From Leptospirales bacterium (lineage in GTDB: Bacteria > Spirochaetota > Leptospiria > Leptospirales > Leptonemataceae), in contig JAIBBM010000001.1 in assembly GCA_019694685.1 (NCBI GenBank), positions 1-64,000 on the forward strand: a stretch of DNA of 64,000 nucleotides, written 5' to 3'. The position numbers were made by a program, and so were the translations under genes. A model generated the notes under the pieces. It worked only from the letters and a program-made list of their open reading frames with translations, was not told where the DNA came from and did no database searches. This document shows positions 16,673-25,047 of the stretch, piece after piece; positions within the stretch are counted from its first letter, which is position 1; every line of letters starts with the position of its first letter.

Positions 16673-17091
16673 TCGCAGACAACGGAGTGCCCTGGAAACT
16701 TTCAAGCGCACGAGGAAAAAAAGTGCTGCTCGTGTTTTATCCTGGAGATGACACGCTCGTTTGCACCGCACAGCTCTGCGACTATCGCGACGGGATCGAA
16801 TCCTTTCGCGGGTTTCAGACAGATGTGGTTGGAATCAGCATGAATGATAAAGAATCGCATCAAAAATTCAAAGAGAAGTACGATCTTCCCTTCCCTCTTC
16901 TGTCCGATCCTGATCACAAAGTGGCCGCGCAGTACGGATGCATGTCTCCTCTTGGAACCAGAAGAGGAGTGTACTTGATAGATGAAAAAGGAATCATTCG
17001 ATACGGACACGTCGAACTGATGACTCTCTTTAAACGTTCACGCGAAGAATTGCTCAAAGTCTTAGCTCAGATTCCAAACCGTGAAGCCTGA
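16630..17091 (+). CDS. bcp: Thiol peroxidase of the Bcp/PrxQ type
   Basis: 153 residues, AhpC/TSA fold. The peroxidatic Cys is in VCTAQLCDYRD near residue 48 and the resolving Cys lies five residues later, the spacing typical of Bcp/PrxQ. Other marks are APDFEL, LVFYPGDDT, PFPLLSDPDHKVA and RGVYLIDEKG. These thioredoxin-linked enzymes reduce hydrogen and organic peroxides in the cytosol. Position LVC replaces the commoner TPGC, leaving the Thr of the PxxxT motif in place (PGDDT). A clear ribosome binding site (cggagaga) precedes ATG 16630. The 3' end overlaps engB by eleven bases, so the two are coupled. Confidence 0.9.
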   Translation: MAIASGSLAPDFELIADNGVPWKLSSARGKKVLLVFYPGDDTLVCTAQLCDYRDGIESFRGFQTDVVGISMNDKESHQKFKEKYDLPFPLLSDPDHKVAAQYGCMSPLGTRRGVYLIDEKGIIRYGHVELMTLFKRSREELLKVLAQIPNREA

Positions 17092-17671
17092 TTACTTTCG
17101 CGGAGTAGAGTACAAAGGATCCTACGTGAAAGCGGAAGAATGTCCATCTCCCGCCTCCATTCCAGTCGTCGCTTTCACTGGCAGATCCAATTCAGGCAAA
17201 TCGTCTCTGCTCTCCTCCATCTGCGATCATCAGAATCTGGCTCGAACATCCAAGAAAGCCGGGAAAACAGTCACTCTGAATTATTTTCTGGTTCCACCTG
17301 GAAGCTCCGGTGGACCTGGTCTGTACCTCGTGGATCTTCCTGGTTATGGTTACGCAACTCTTTCACATGCGGAGCGCGAGCGAATTCGAGTCATGGTAGA
17401 CGAATACCTGGAAGCAACTCCATTTCGTTTGCTTGTCATTGTGCTCGATGCGAGAAGAAAACCCGCCCAGGAAGAGATTTCCATCCGCCAGTGGTGCGAA
17501 GCTCACGGATTTCGCTTTGTATTTGCGCTTACAAAATGGGACAAACTCAACAACAAAGAGCGATCGCAAACTCTTCATACATGGAAAGAATTCGGAGCTC
17601 CTCATCAGCCCGTATCCAACGAATCTGGCTACGGAATATCTGAAATGATCAAGCTAGTCCGCGGCCGTTAG
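17081..17671 (+). CDS. engB: Ribosome biogenesis GTPase EngB (YsxC/YihA)
   Basis: 196 residues, TRAFAC-class GTPase. The G1 loop is GRSNSGKSSLL near residue 34, the G3 region DLPGYGYA near 86, and G4 is TKWDKL near 148; the switch sequence TSKKAGKT is family-typical. EngB assists assembly of the large ribosomal subunit. The start is GTG 17081, inside the 3' end of bcp. The 3' end overlaps the stop of the convergent patatin-like gene (17649) by 23 bases, so there is no room for a separate terminator. Confidence 0.92.
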   Translation: MKPDYFRGVEYKGSYVKAEECPSPASIPVVAFTGRSNSGKSSLLSSICDHQNLARTSKKAGKTVTLNYFLVPPGSSGGPGLYLVDLPGYGYATLSHAERERIRVMVDEYLEATPFRLLVIVLDARRKPAQEEISIRQWCEAHGFRFVFALTKWDKLNNKERSQTLHTWKEFGAPHQPVSNESGYGISEMIKLVRGR

Positions 17672-18494
17672 CCCGCGAGCGAGGGATTCTCAAAGAGCGA
17701 AGAATGCTAGCCGCACTCTTTTGTCCGGCATGCAAAGCTGTTTCACCATAGTGCGTGCGATCCGGACCCAGATGGGGTGTGCGCGTCATGGCTCGAACAA
17801 TCTTTGTCTTGCGGGCCAGAGCAAGGCGATCTTTCAGATCACGCGTCTCATGATCAATGATCGATAAGCTGGCGTGGAATGCCCGCACGATCGGGCTACG
17901 CGGAGGAGTCTCGCGCTCTGTTTCAATCATATGCACCACAATCGTGCGCACGGATGGATCCAGGATCATCTCTTTGGTTGGCTCATGATCCACGACTCCG
18001 CCGTCGATGTAGTCGTTTCCTTTCATCTTTTGAATTTCCATCAGAAACGGAAATGCCATCGAACACATCACACTGTCGAGCACGCTGCCTTCCGTGCAAA
18101 GCTCTCGCCTTCCTGTGGTTACGTTCGATACCGCAACGCCCAGTGGAATTTTCAAATCCGAAAATTTTAGTCCACCAAGATATGGCTCAAGAAGTGCTCG
18201 AATCTTCCTTCCTGTGAGCAATCCCGAATAACGGGAAACTCCGCGCGCGAAGATCTTTGCCGCCTGGGTGAGAGCGTTTCCTTCCCAGAAATCGTTTTTT
18301 CGAATCTTCTGAATCAAGCGCACCACTTCATCCATGTCGATTCCCGCACAATAGAGCGCGCCAATCATCGCTCCGGAGGAACAACCGGTGACGATCGAAG
18401 GCGCAAAGCCACCGCGCACCATACCATGCACGAATCCAGCGTGTGCATAGAAGCCAAAATAGGCTGAATTCAGGCAAAGCCCTGTGTTCTTCAA
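17649..18494 (-). CDS. Patatin-like phospholipase with an altered oxyanion loop
   Basis: 281 residues, patatin fold (Ser-Asp dyad). The nucleophile is in GCSSGAMIGALYCAG near residue 40 and the Asp in YIDGGVVDHEP near residue 165. The usual Gly-rich oxyanion loop (GGGxRG) is replaced by LNSAYFGFYAHAGF, so the enzyme belongs to a divergent subgroup or has altered chemistry. Start is TTG at 18494, overlapping the glycosyltransferase stop by four bases, so both are on one transcript. There is no signal peptide, unlike exported patatin toxins; a cytosolic or membrane-peripheral acyl hydrolase is likely. Substrate unknown. Confidence 0.8.
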   Translation of the reverse strand: MKNTGLCLNSAYFGFYAHAGFVHGMVRGGFAPSIVTGCSSGAMIGALYCAGIDMDEVVRLIQKIRKNDFWEGNALTQAAKIFARGVSRYSGLLTGRKIRALLEPYLGGLKFSDLKIPLGVAVSNVTTGRRELCTEGSVLDSVMCSMAFPFLMEIQKMKGNDYIDGGVVDHEPTKEMILDPSVRTIVVHMIETERETPPRSPIVRAFHASLSIIDHETRDLKDRLALARKTKIVRAMTRTPHLGPDRTHYGETALHAGQKSAASILRSLRIPRSRANGRGLA

Positions 18495-20020
18495 TGTGTG
18501 CCTCCATCGACAACGAACCGATCATCGGATGTGAGAATTGAGAAAATACGCGGGTCTTCTTCTATAACACCCATATCTCCGGGGATCCCCGCCATCTGCA
18601 ATACAGGGCCGGAAAATCCGGGAGGTGGTGGCCTCATCCAGATATGAACATGACGCGAACGGAGGTACTCCGGGTCCGCATTTTTCTCATGACCCACCTT
18701 GCCTCTTTGTTCAATTGACTGCGAAGCAATCGTTTTGTCCGTGAGGCCGGTTTCCGATTCAATGGCGAATAACGGATACCAGTAGTAAGCAAACGCAGCC
18801 TGCGCTCCCACAAACGCTATTCTAGGATTCGCACGAATCAAAGCAGGACGCAGAGAGAGAGCAGTTTCCCGTAGCAGCGCCCGAGCGCTTCTAGAATACA
18901 ATCGATTCTCTTCTGTAATCCCGTCGCGCGACAGACTGCCGCCGAACGGATCCAACCTGAATACAATCGCAATGACAAAAGCAGCAAAAGCAACCGCCCT
19001 GGCTCTGGATGAGGCGATTTTAGATAGTAGAACCACGGAGCAGTAAAACAAAAGTGGAGTGATCGGAATCAGAAACCTCGCAAACATAAAATCGCCACCT
19101 ACAAACACCACAAAGGAAAGATAGGCGACCACAACCAGAACAGGCAGTCGAATCAAAGGCAAAATGCGCCAAAATACGGTGGCCAGAATCAATGCAATGC
19201 CCAGAGGCCAGTAGGACTCAAAGTACAATGCCGCATAACGGATTCCTTGAAAAAGATACGGATGAGATGCTGACTTGGCATAAAAGGTATTGGGTACAAT
19301 GGATCCGTAGTACAAACTTTTTGCAACCAGAACCGGAAAAAGGATTCCAACGGAAAGAAGATGATTGCGCACAGATTCTCGTGCTGCAGACACCGGTCCG
19401 TTCTGGCGCCATTCAAAGACAAACAAATAGCCGGCACACACAGCGTAAATGATCGCTCCGTCAGGACGAGTTAGAGTGGCCAGAGCCAGGGAAAAAAATG
19501 CAATGATGGCAAGTCGTCTTTCCGGCTCCTCTGTAGCGGCAGCTTTGTGTTTCAGTGCGAGAAGCAACACGCCCGTAGTTGCAAGAAATGTAAAGAGCAT
19601 GGTCTCCAGGCCTGAAGTGGCGAAGATTTGCAAATGCCTGTGTGCGCAGAGAGCCAGAAGGGCAACGGCCGCAAATTCGATAGAAAGAGCCTTTCGCACG
19701 CAGAAGGCGAACGCACAGAGGAGCATTCCAAAGAAGAAACATCCGAGAACCAGAGACACGACCTCCAGATCGAGACCCAATGCTCGAAAAGGAATCAGCA
19801 AAACCGTCCACAGGAAGTTGGTATACCCCTCCACGCGTTCGCCTTCGTTGAACGTTAGACCTTTCCCGGAAATAAAGGAAAGAATGTAACGAAATGAAAT
19901 GTAGGCATCATCCGCAATCCAGCGGATGCGCCAGGCTTCATATAGAGCATACGTGACTGAGAAAAACATCAAAAGCGATATGCCGATTTTTCTGGCCACG
20001 CGAAAGGACACCGGGTGCAT
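18491..20020 (-). CDS. GT-C type glycosyltransferase, AftB/mannosyltransferase-like
   Basis: About 509 residues, ten or more membrane helices. Close to the N-terminus it carries the motif ADDAYISFRYILSF and then GLTFNEGERVEGYTNF, the pattern of GT-C transferases such as mycobacterial AftB. The Asp pair is the presumed catalytic element, and the sugar donor is a polyprenyl-phosphate sugar in that family. A soluble periplasmic C-terminal domain follows the helices. Start placed at ATG 20020, before the first helix; it is only 16 bases from the divergent methyltransferase gene, so both promoters would have to lie inside the coding regions. The acceptor (lipid, glycan or protein) cannot be deduced. 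Confidence 0.75.
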   Translation of the reverse strand: MHPVSFRVARKIGISLLMFFSVTYALYEAWRIRWIADDAYISFRYILSFISGKGLTFNEGERVEGYTNFLWTVLLIPFRALGLDLEVVSLVLGCFFFGMLLCAFAFCVRKALSIEFAAVALLALCAHRHLQIFATSGLETMLFTFLATTGVLLLALKHKAAATEEPERRLAIIAFFSLALATLTRPDGAIIYAVCAGYLFVFEWRQNGPVSAARESVRNHLLSVGILFPVLVAKSLYYGSIVPNTFYAKSASHPYLFQGIRYAALYFESYWPLGIALILATVFWRILPLIRLPVLVVVAYLSFVVFVGGDFMFARFLIPITPLLFYCSVVLLSKIASSRARAVAFAAFVIAIVFRLDPFGGSLSRDGITEENRLYSRSARALLRETALSLRPALIRANPRIAFVGAQAAFAYYWYPLFAIESETGLTDKTIASQSIEQRGKVGHEKNADPEYLRSRHVHIWMRPPPPGFSGPVLQMAGIPGDMGVIEEDPRIFSILTSDDRFVVDGGTH

Positions 20021-20036
20021 GGTTGCGGTCAAGACA

Positions 20037-20621
20037 ATGCTTGAGTTCTGCTTCAAAATCGCAACGCTCCTTCTCACCCTCTTTTATGCTGCGGTTCGCA
20101 GCATCTATCAATACCGCTACAACCAGAAACACAAGAAGCGCCGCGTGCACTTCTTGCGCGAATCCTTTCTGGTGACTCTGGTTGCGGTGTGCTGGTGGGG
20201 ATCCACTGGATTATATGTATTTACCAACTTTCTAGAGAACGGTTCATTTCACCTCCACACCATTGCGAGAATCGCCGGGGGATGCATCATGTTCGCCAGT
20301 ATTGTGTATTTCTGGAGAGTGCATTCTTTTCTGGGAAAACATTGGTCCCCCGTGCTCGAAATCGAACACGAGCACACAATCATCGAGACCGGACCGTTCA
20401 GGACAGTCCGTCATCCCATGTACAGTGCCATTATTGTTTCGATTCTGTCGCAAGGACTGCTCACTGCAAACTTGTTTGTGCTGATTCCGTCTCTTGTGTC
20501 TTTCCTCTTTCTATGCTGGATTCGCATACCGGCAGAAGAGAAAATGCTGGAGGAAGAATTTGGAGAAGAGTATGCGAAATACAAATCGCGCACCTGGATC
20601 TTCTTTCCGTGGGTTCTATGA
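20037..20621 (+). CDS. Isoprenylcysteine methyltransferase-like membrane methyltransferase (ICMT/PEMT type)
   Basis: About 194 residues with four or five membrane helices. The C-terminal half holds the family signature RHPMYSAII and, near the end, EEKMLEEEFGEEYAKYKSRT, the SAM-binding and catalytic region of ICMT/PEMT/NnrU-related enzymes. Bacterial relatives methylate small lipophilic substrates and are mostly uncharacterised. Start set at ATG 20037; in-frame Met codons further upstream fall inside the divergent glycosyltransferase gene. The last six bases overlap the convergent DUF2784 gene. No substrate can be assigned. Confidence 0.75.
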   Translation: MLEFCFKIATLLLTLFYAAVRSIYQYRYNQKHKKRRVHFLRESFLVTLVAVCWWGSTGLYVFTNFLENGSFHLHTIARIAGGCIMFASIVYFWRVHSFLGKHWSPVLEIEHEHTIIETGPFRTVRHPMYSAIIVSILSQGLLTANLFVLIPSLVSFLFLCWIRIPAEEKMLEEEFGEEYAKYKSRTWIFFPWVL

Positions 20622-20999
20622 CGTAGGACGCAAGAATCTGAACAAATCCCTATTCACATACAGTGAACTCGAGATCGCAATGGAAAAGCTGACTCCTGTA
20701 GCCACGTCGATCCAGAAGGGACTTGAGTCCCATCCGGTGATCAAATCAAATAAATACTTCACGTAAGAACCGGGCAAATTTCGCACTCCCTGTGACTCAA
20801 GGACGGACCAGTGCCAGTCCGTCAGAAAACAATAACCAAACCCGTAGCGAAGTCCCAGAACACACCAGGAAAAGAGAGTACATCCCACCACGATCAAATG
20901 AAACCGACGCAGCCTGGGAATGGTCCATGCGAATAGATTCGCTGCCATGACCGCGATGTGCAAAAAATGAAAGAGCAAGCTCACGCCGCATTGCTGCAT
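20616..20999 (-). CDS. DUF2784 small membrane protein
   Basis: About 127 residues with three or four hydrophobic segments. The conserved DUF2784 signature is visible as GFGYCFLTDWHW, then LPGSYVKYLFDLITGWD. The family has no known function. Start is ambiguous: ATG 20999 is used, and a TTG at 21017 would add six residues. It converges on the methyltransferase gene with a six-base overlap. The tRNA-Arg gene begins 66 bases beyond its 5' end on the other strand. Confidence 0.65.
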   Translation of the reverse strand: MQQCGVSLLFHFLHIAVMAANLFAWTIPRLRRFHLIVVGCTLFSWCVLGLRYGFGYCFLTDWHWSVLESQGVRNLPGSYVKYLFDLITGWDSSPFWIDVATGVSFSIAISSSLYVNRDLFRFLRPTS

Positions 21000-21065
21000 G
21001 CATGCGGAAGAACCCAATCACAAATCAGGTTGACTCAGGCCTTTTTTCGACCACTCTGACACGAG

Positions 21066-21138
21066 GCCCCCGTAGCTCAGGTGGATAGAGCAGTAGTTTC
21101 CTAAACTATGTGGACAGGTTCGACTCCTGTCGGGGGTA
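21066..21138 (+). tRNA. tRNA-Arg (anticodon CCU)
   Basis: All arms fold: acceptor GCCCCCG paired with CGGGGGT (first pair G-U), D arm GCTC/GAGC, anticodon arm GTAGT/ACTAT around loop TTCCTAA, T arm ACAGG-TTCGACT-CCTGT, discriminator A. The CCA end is not encoded. Anticodon CCT reads AGG Arg codons. A TTGACT at 21030-21035 could be a -35 element but no good -10 follows. The gene lies nine bases upstream of prfA on the same strand, so tRNA and release factor may be co-transcribed. Confidence 0.95.
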
Positions 21139-21147
21139 ATTTTCAAA

Positions 21148-22224
21148 ATGAGCGCCGTCAAAGACAGACTTGAAAAAGAACTACTGCGAGTGCGCGAGAT
21201 CGAAGATCTCCTTTCGCAGCCAGACGTAACATCCAATCCGGCTCGATTCAAGGAACTGGCACGCGAGCATTCCATCCTTTCTGCCAGGGTGGAGCCCATT
21301 GAACGATTCCTAAAAATTCTTAAAGATCAAGATGAAGCGTCGCGCATCCTTTCGGACAAAACCGCAGATCAGGACTTGCGCGATATGGCATCGGAAGAGA
21401 AGGTTCGGCTGGATCAAGAACTTGCGGCCGGCAGAGATGAAATGGAAGCGCTTCTTCTTCCGCCGGATCCAAACTCCGGCAAATCAGTCATAGTTGAAAT
21501 TCGCGCCGGAACAGGCGGAGAAGAAGCGGCCCTTTTCGCAGACGATCTATTTCGCATGTACATGCGTTATGTGGAAAGGTCCGCGATGAAGCTCGAAGTG
21601 CTTTCTACCGTTGAGTCAGACCTTGGCGGATATAAAGAAATTGCATTTTCCATAGATGGAAAGGAAGCCTATGACCTGTTTCATCAGGAAGCAGGTACGC
21701 ACCGGGTGCAAAGAATTCCAACAACGGAAAGTGGCGGACGAATTCATACGAGTGCGGTCACTGTCGCCGTGCTTGCAGAAGCGGAAGAAGAAGAAATCTC
21801 AATCGATGACAAAGACCTTCAGATTGATACGTATCGCGCGAGCGGTGCAGGCGGGCAGCATGTGAACAAAACAGATTCTGCCATTCGCATCACGCACATT
21901 CCTAGCGGACTCGTGATCACATGTCAGGACGAAAGATCGCAACTGAAGAACAAAAGCAAGGCAATGAAAGTGCTACGTGCGCGACTGCTTGAGAGGCAAA
22001 AATCGTCCAGGCATGCGGAAGAAGCGGCACTCAAGAAAGACCAGGTTGGCAGCGGAGACAGGTCAGAAAAGATTCGCACATACAACTTTCCGCAGAATCG
22101 CCTGACAGATCATCGCATCGGGTTCACATCGCATAACCTGTCCGCTATGCTCGATGGAGATATTGAAGAGCTTTTGCGGGCACTCGTTCGAGCAGAAAGA
22201 GAGCAAAAACTAGCCGCAGTCTGA
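21148..22224 (+). CDS. prfA: Peptide chain release factor 1
   Basis: 358 residues, full length. It has the RF1 stop-codon-reading tripeptide in the P-x-T form (RIPTTESGGRIHTS) and the catalytic GAGGQHVNKTDSA loop that triggers peptide release. The P-x-T motif, rather than SPF, and no frameshift site identify RF1, reading UAA and UAG. It begins at ATG 21148, nine bases after the tRNA-Arg gene, with no obvious ribosome binding site of its own. No prmC methyltransferase gene follows, which is a common partner elsewhere. Confidence 0.95.
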   Translation: MSAVKDRLEKELLRVREIEDLLSQPDVTSNPARFKELAREHSILSARVEPIERFLKILKDQDEASRILSDKTADQDLRDMASEEKVRLDQELAAGRDEMEALLLPPDPNSGKSVIVEIRAGTGGEEAALFADDLFRMYMRYVERSAMKLEVLSTVESDLGGYKEIAFSIDGKEAYDLFHQEAGTHRVQRIPTTESGGRIHTSAVTVAVLAEAEEEEISIDDKDLQIDTYRASGAGGQHVNKTDSAIRITHIPSGLVITCQDERSQLKNKSKAMKVLRARLLERQKSSRHAEEAALKKDQVGSGDRSEKIRTYNFPQNRLTDHRIGFTSHNLSAMLDGDIEELLRALVRAEREQKLAAV

Positions 22225-22265
22225 TCAATAGTTTGACACATGCGCTCAGAACCGCACCGAGTGCC

Positions 22266-22844
22266 ATGACCAGAAACAGACTAGAAGCATTTAGCGACGG
22301 CGTAATCGCCATTCTCATCACCATTATGGTACTGGAACTGAAGGTGCCGCACGGCAGCGATCTGACGCAGCTACTTCCACTTGTACCTGTATTCCTGAGC
22401 TACGTCCTGAGCTTTCTTTACCTTGGAATCTACTGGAACAATCACCATCACATGCTGCACCTTGCGAATAGAATCAACGGCAAAGTACTATGGGCCAACA
22501 TGCATCTTCTCTTCTGGCTTTCGCTCATCCCTTTTGTGACAGCCTGGAGCGGAGAAAATCATTTTGAAACCAATACGGTTGTCGCTTACGCATTCGTTCT
22601 GCTTATGTGCGGAGCAGCTTACTATATTCTAGAACAGATGCTGATCGCCGCAGAGGGAAAAGACTCAGCTCTCGCAAAGGCTGTAGGAAACGACCGCAAA
22701 GGAATTGCTTCTCTGGTGCTTTATATTCTCTCCATTGCGATTGCATTCTATAACTCACAGGCTGCCATGGCAGTGATCGTGATCGTGGCGATTATGTGGA
22801 TCGTGCCGGACACAAGAATTGAAAAGCATTTCAATAAGAGGTGA
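22266..22844 (+). CDS. TMEM175-family potassium channel-like protein
   Basis: 192 residues, six predicted membrane helices. The family signature RLEAFSDGVIAILITIMVLEL opens the protein (R-x3-FSDGV in helix 1), which forms the pore lining in bacterial TMEM175 tetramers, K+-selective leak channels of the cell membrane. Further family pattern is SYVLSFLYLGIYWNNHHHM. Start at ATG 22266, at the start of the homology; a TTG at 22233 would add eleven unrelated residues. It follows prfA by 41 bases and precedes a decayed gene. Confidence 0.8.
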   Translation: MTRNRLEAFSDGVIAILITIMVLELKVPHGSDLTQLLPLVPVFLSYVLSFLYLGIYWNNHHHMLHLANRINGKVLWANMHLLFWLSLIPFVTAWSGENHFETNTVVAYAFVLLMCGAAYYILEQMLIAAEGKDSALAKAVGNDRKGIASLVLYILSIAIAFYNSQAAMAVIVIVAIMWIVPDTRIEKHFNKR

Positions 22845-22847
22845 GGT

Positions 22848-23086
22848 ATGATTTCAGCTCCGATCCCGCAGAATGAAGAGGAGAGACTGAAAGGGCTTTG
22901 ATGGAGCGCAATCTCAAGAGCAGCACGGAGATCAAACGAAAGCATGGAAGAGGAATTGTTTTAACGCGAGCCATGTTTGATTCTGTGAATTATACTTCTC
23001 CAGGAAATGAAGTTCGCCTGACGCGCAAGTTCGACGCTTCACCCTCCATTACGGACGCGAATTCTTCTGCCAGAAATCCCACATAA
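22848..23086 (+). pseudogene. Remnant of a sensor gene: GAF-type N-terminus joined to an ATPase C-terminus
   Basis: Two disjoint pieces in different frames. First, with a good ribosome binding site (agaggtgagg) and ATG at 22848, reads MISAPIPQNEEERLKGL and stops at TGA 22899-22901; this is the typical opening of GAF-domain sensor kinases, where a conserved ILDTPPEE would follow. Second, in another frame from about 22898, reads KHGRGIVLTRAMFDSVNY then GNEVRLTRKF, the C-terminal G2 region of RsbW-type ATPases. The middle of the gene, with the rest of the GAF and the ATP-binding domain, is missing. A large internal deletion is the simplest explanation. The end overlaps the convergent esterase gene (23049). 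Confidence 0.55.
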
Positions 23087-23951
23087 CGTCTGTGGCAGAT
23101 AGTTCACGCGTTGGTTCATCCGCAGCAAAGTAGCCTTTCTCACCACCGGGCCAGGTATGCCCTTCGTCTTCGATCGCATATACTGCCAGCCCCGCCTGCG
23201 AGCAGGAAAAATCTTCTATCTGAATCTTTCCATGCGATTCAGTCGGCGATTGCGCACAGCCATTCCTGTTCTTCCAAAATTCTACCGCAGCAGCCACGGA
23301 TTTGTCCACGCGAGGATGCGAATCCACACTTTTTTTTGGAGCGCCCCCCTCAAACAATACATGCTCATCCTTTTTGCCATGAAAGATCACCATAGAAACC
23401 GCACGCGCTGGATTGCACACAGGAACGTTCATCGCCCCAGAAACTGGAGCAACTCCAGAAAAAACGTCCGACATTTCGCACGCAAGGCGATGAGTCATCA
23501 TGCCACCGTTGGACATGCCGGTAGCGAAGATCTGTTTGTCATCAATCGAGTACTGTCTCTTTAACAAAACGACAAGCTCGCGAATGAACGCAACATCATC
23601 CACATTCTTGTCGAGCGCGTATCCACAGCAGTTTCCTGCATTCCAGGTGAGCAGCCTTTCATCGAGGCGTCCGCTTCCGTATGGATAGACCACAATGAAG
23701 CCTTCTTTGTCCGCCTTCGCGCTGAAACCGCTCATTTTCTCCGCGTTTCGTCCGTTTCCGCCGCCGCCATGAAGCACAACCACAAGAGCAGTCTTCTTCT
23801 GCGCATCGTAGGAAGCAGGCACATGCAAAATGTAGCGTCGCACCTGCCCCTGCACTGCAATCTGTTGGATCTCCGCCACCGAACCCTTGCGAACAAGAAG
23901 GGCGCAGCTTGAATTCAAGAGCAGGCCCAGAAAGAAAAATCGCACGAGCAT
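23049..23951 (-). CDS. CE1-family esterase / PHB depolymerase-like lipoprotein
   Basis: 300 residues, alpha/beta hydrolase. A lipoprotein-type signal (FFFLGLLLNSSCALL, lipobox Cys near residue 17) suggests outer-membrane anchoring. Catalytic elements: VVLHGGGGNGRNAEK (oxyanion), the nucleophile Ser in FATGMSNGGMM near residue 146, an Asp in FHGKKDEHV and the His in EGHTWPGG, as in LpqC/poly(3-hydroxybutyrate) depolymerase and feruloyl esterase relatives. It likely hydrolyses an ester polymer or conjugate outside the cell. Start at ATG 23951 fits the signal peptide. Convergent with the decayed sensor gene. Confidence 0.8.
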   Translation of the reverse strand: MLVRFFFLGLLLNSSCALLVRKGSVAEIQQIAVQGQVRRYILHVPASYDAQKKTALVVVLHGGGGNGRNAEKMSGFSAKADKEGFIVVYPYGSGRLDERLLTWNAGNCCGYALDKNVDDVAFIRELVVLLKRQYSIDDKQIFATGMSNGGMMTHRLACEMSDVFSGVAPVSGAMNVPVCNPARAVSMVIFHGKKDEHVLFEGGAPKKSVDSHPRVDKSVAAAVEFWKNRNGCAQSPTESHGKIQIEDFSCSQAGLAVYAIEDEGHTWPGGEKGYFAADEPTRELSATDVMWDFWQKNSRP

Positions 23952-24049
23952 GCTGTCTCATTGCCGGATAACGGGAAAAAATCCAACTAAAAATCAAAAC
24001 GAGTGGAGAACGAATTGACCGGAATTAGAGGGAGAGACGAAATCTGAAA

Positions 24050-24991
24050 ATGCGCGCCATTGCGTACAAGAAATACGGCAAGGCAGAAGTCCTGGAAGAG
24101 ATGGATCTACCGGATCCTGTCATGGGAGAGGATGACCTGCTTGTCCGGATTCACGCAGTGTCAGTCAATCCAATCGACTGGAAGATCCGATCAGGAGCGC
24201 TCAGGCTTCTCAGCGGCGGAAATTTTCCACGGATCCCGGGATCTGATTTTGCCGGGGAAGTACTTTCCACAGGCAAGAACACAAGACGATTTCAGAAAGG
24301 CGATAGAGTCTTCGGGATGCTTCCGCCCATGAAAGGAGGCGCTTTCGCGACCCTTGCAGCTGTCCCGGAGAGACTGGCGGCGCAGGCTCCGCGAAACCTG
24401 ACTTACGAAGAATGCGCCGCTGTCCCTCTTGCCGGTTTGACAGCGCTTCAGGCTCTTCGCGATCCAGGAGAAATTCAAGACAGCCAGAAGGTACTGATCT
24501 ATGGCGCTGCCGGCGGAGTGGGAACTTTCGCCATTCAGATCGCGCGCATTTTCCAGGCGGATGTAACGGCAGTGGCCAGTGGCTCAAGCGAAGAGATTGT
24601 GCGATCCGCTGGCGCGAACAGATTCATTGACTACACGCGCGAAAACTTTGCGCGAATCGATAGTAAGTATGACATAGTTTTTGATTGCGTTGGAAAAACG
24701 TATTATGCAGACTGCGTGGATATTCTTAAGCCTGATGGAAAGTACATAACGGTCGAACTTGGTCCAGGCGTTTTCTGGGATTCTCTAAGAGGCGGATTTT
24801 TTGGAGGACCTACTTGCAGCTTCATCATTACAAAAGAATCCAGTGATGATCTGGACATGCTCCGGCATTACATACAAGGAAAGACCATCAAGCCTGTGAT
24901 CAGCACGATCTTTCCGCTTTCGCGAGCGCGAGAAGCTCACGCACTGAGCGAAGCGGGGCATGTGAAAGGAAAGATTGTGCTAAGAATGTAG
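24050..24991 (+). CDS. NAD(P)H-dependent medium-chain oxidoreductase, quinone oxidoreductase type
   Basis: 313 residues, MDR superfamily. N-terminal GroES-like domain (VRIHAVSVNPIDWKIRSG, PGSDFAGEV) and a Rossmann domain with nucleotide motif IYGAAGGVGTFAIQIA near residue 150. No zinc-binding Cys/His set is seen, so it belongs to the zinc-free quinone oxidoreductase/enoyl reductase branch. Substrate unknown. A purine-rich site (gggagaga) lies about 12 bases before ATG 24050. It stands alone, with pyruvate kinase 57 bases downstream on the same strand. Confidence 0.85.
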   Translation: MRAIAYKKYGKAEVLEEMDLPDPVMGEDDLLVRIHAVSVNPIDWKIRSGALRLLSGGNFPRIPGSDFAGEVLSTGKNTRRFQKGDRVFGMLPPMKGGAFATLAAVPERLAAQAPRNLTYEECAAVPLAGLTALQALRDPGEIQDSQKVLIYGAAGGVGTFAIQIARIFQADVTAVASGSSEEIVRSAGANRFIDYTRENFARIDSKYDIVFDCVGKTYYADCVDILKPDGKYITVELGPGVFWDSLRGGFFGGPTCSFIITKESSDDLDMLRHYIQGKTIKPVISTIFPLSRAREAHALSEAGHVKGKIVLRM

Positions 24992-25047
24992 TCAGCCGCC
25001 CGCCAGATTACGATTGTGAAATAAAGGAGTGTTCGAAAAGAATTCTT

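Noticed and set aside
21148..22224. Possible RF2 instead of RF1
   Set aside because: The recognition tripeptide is P-x-T and no programmed frameshift is present, so it is RF1.
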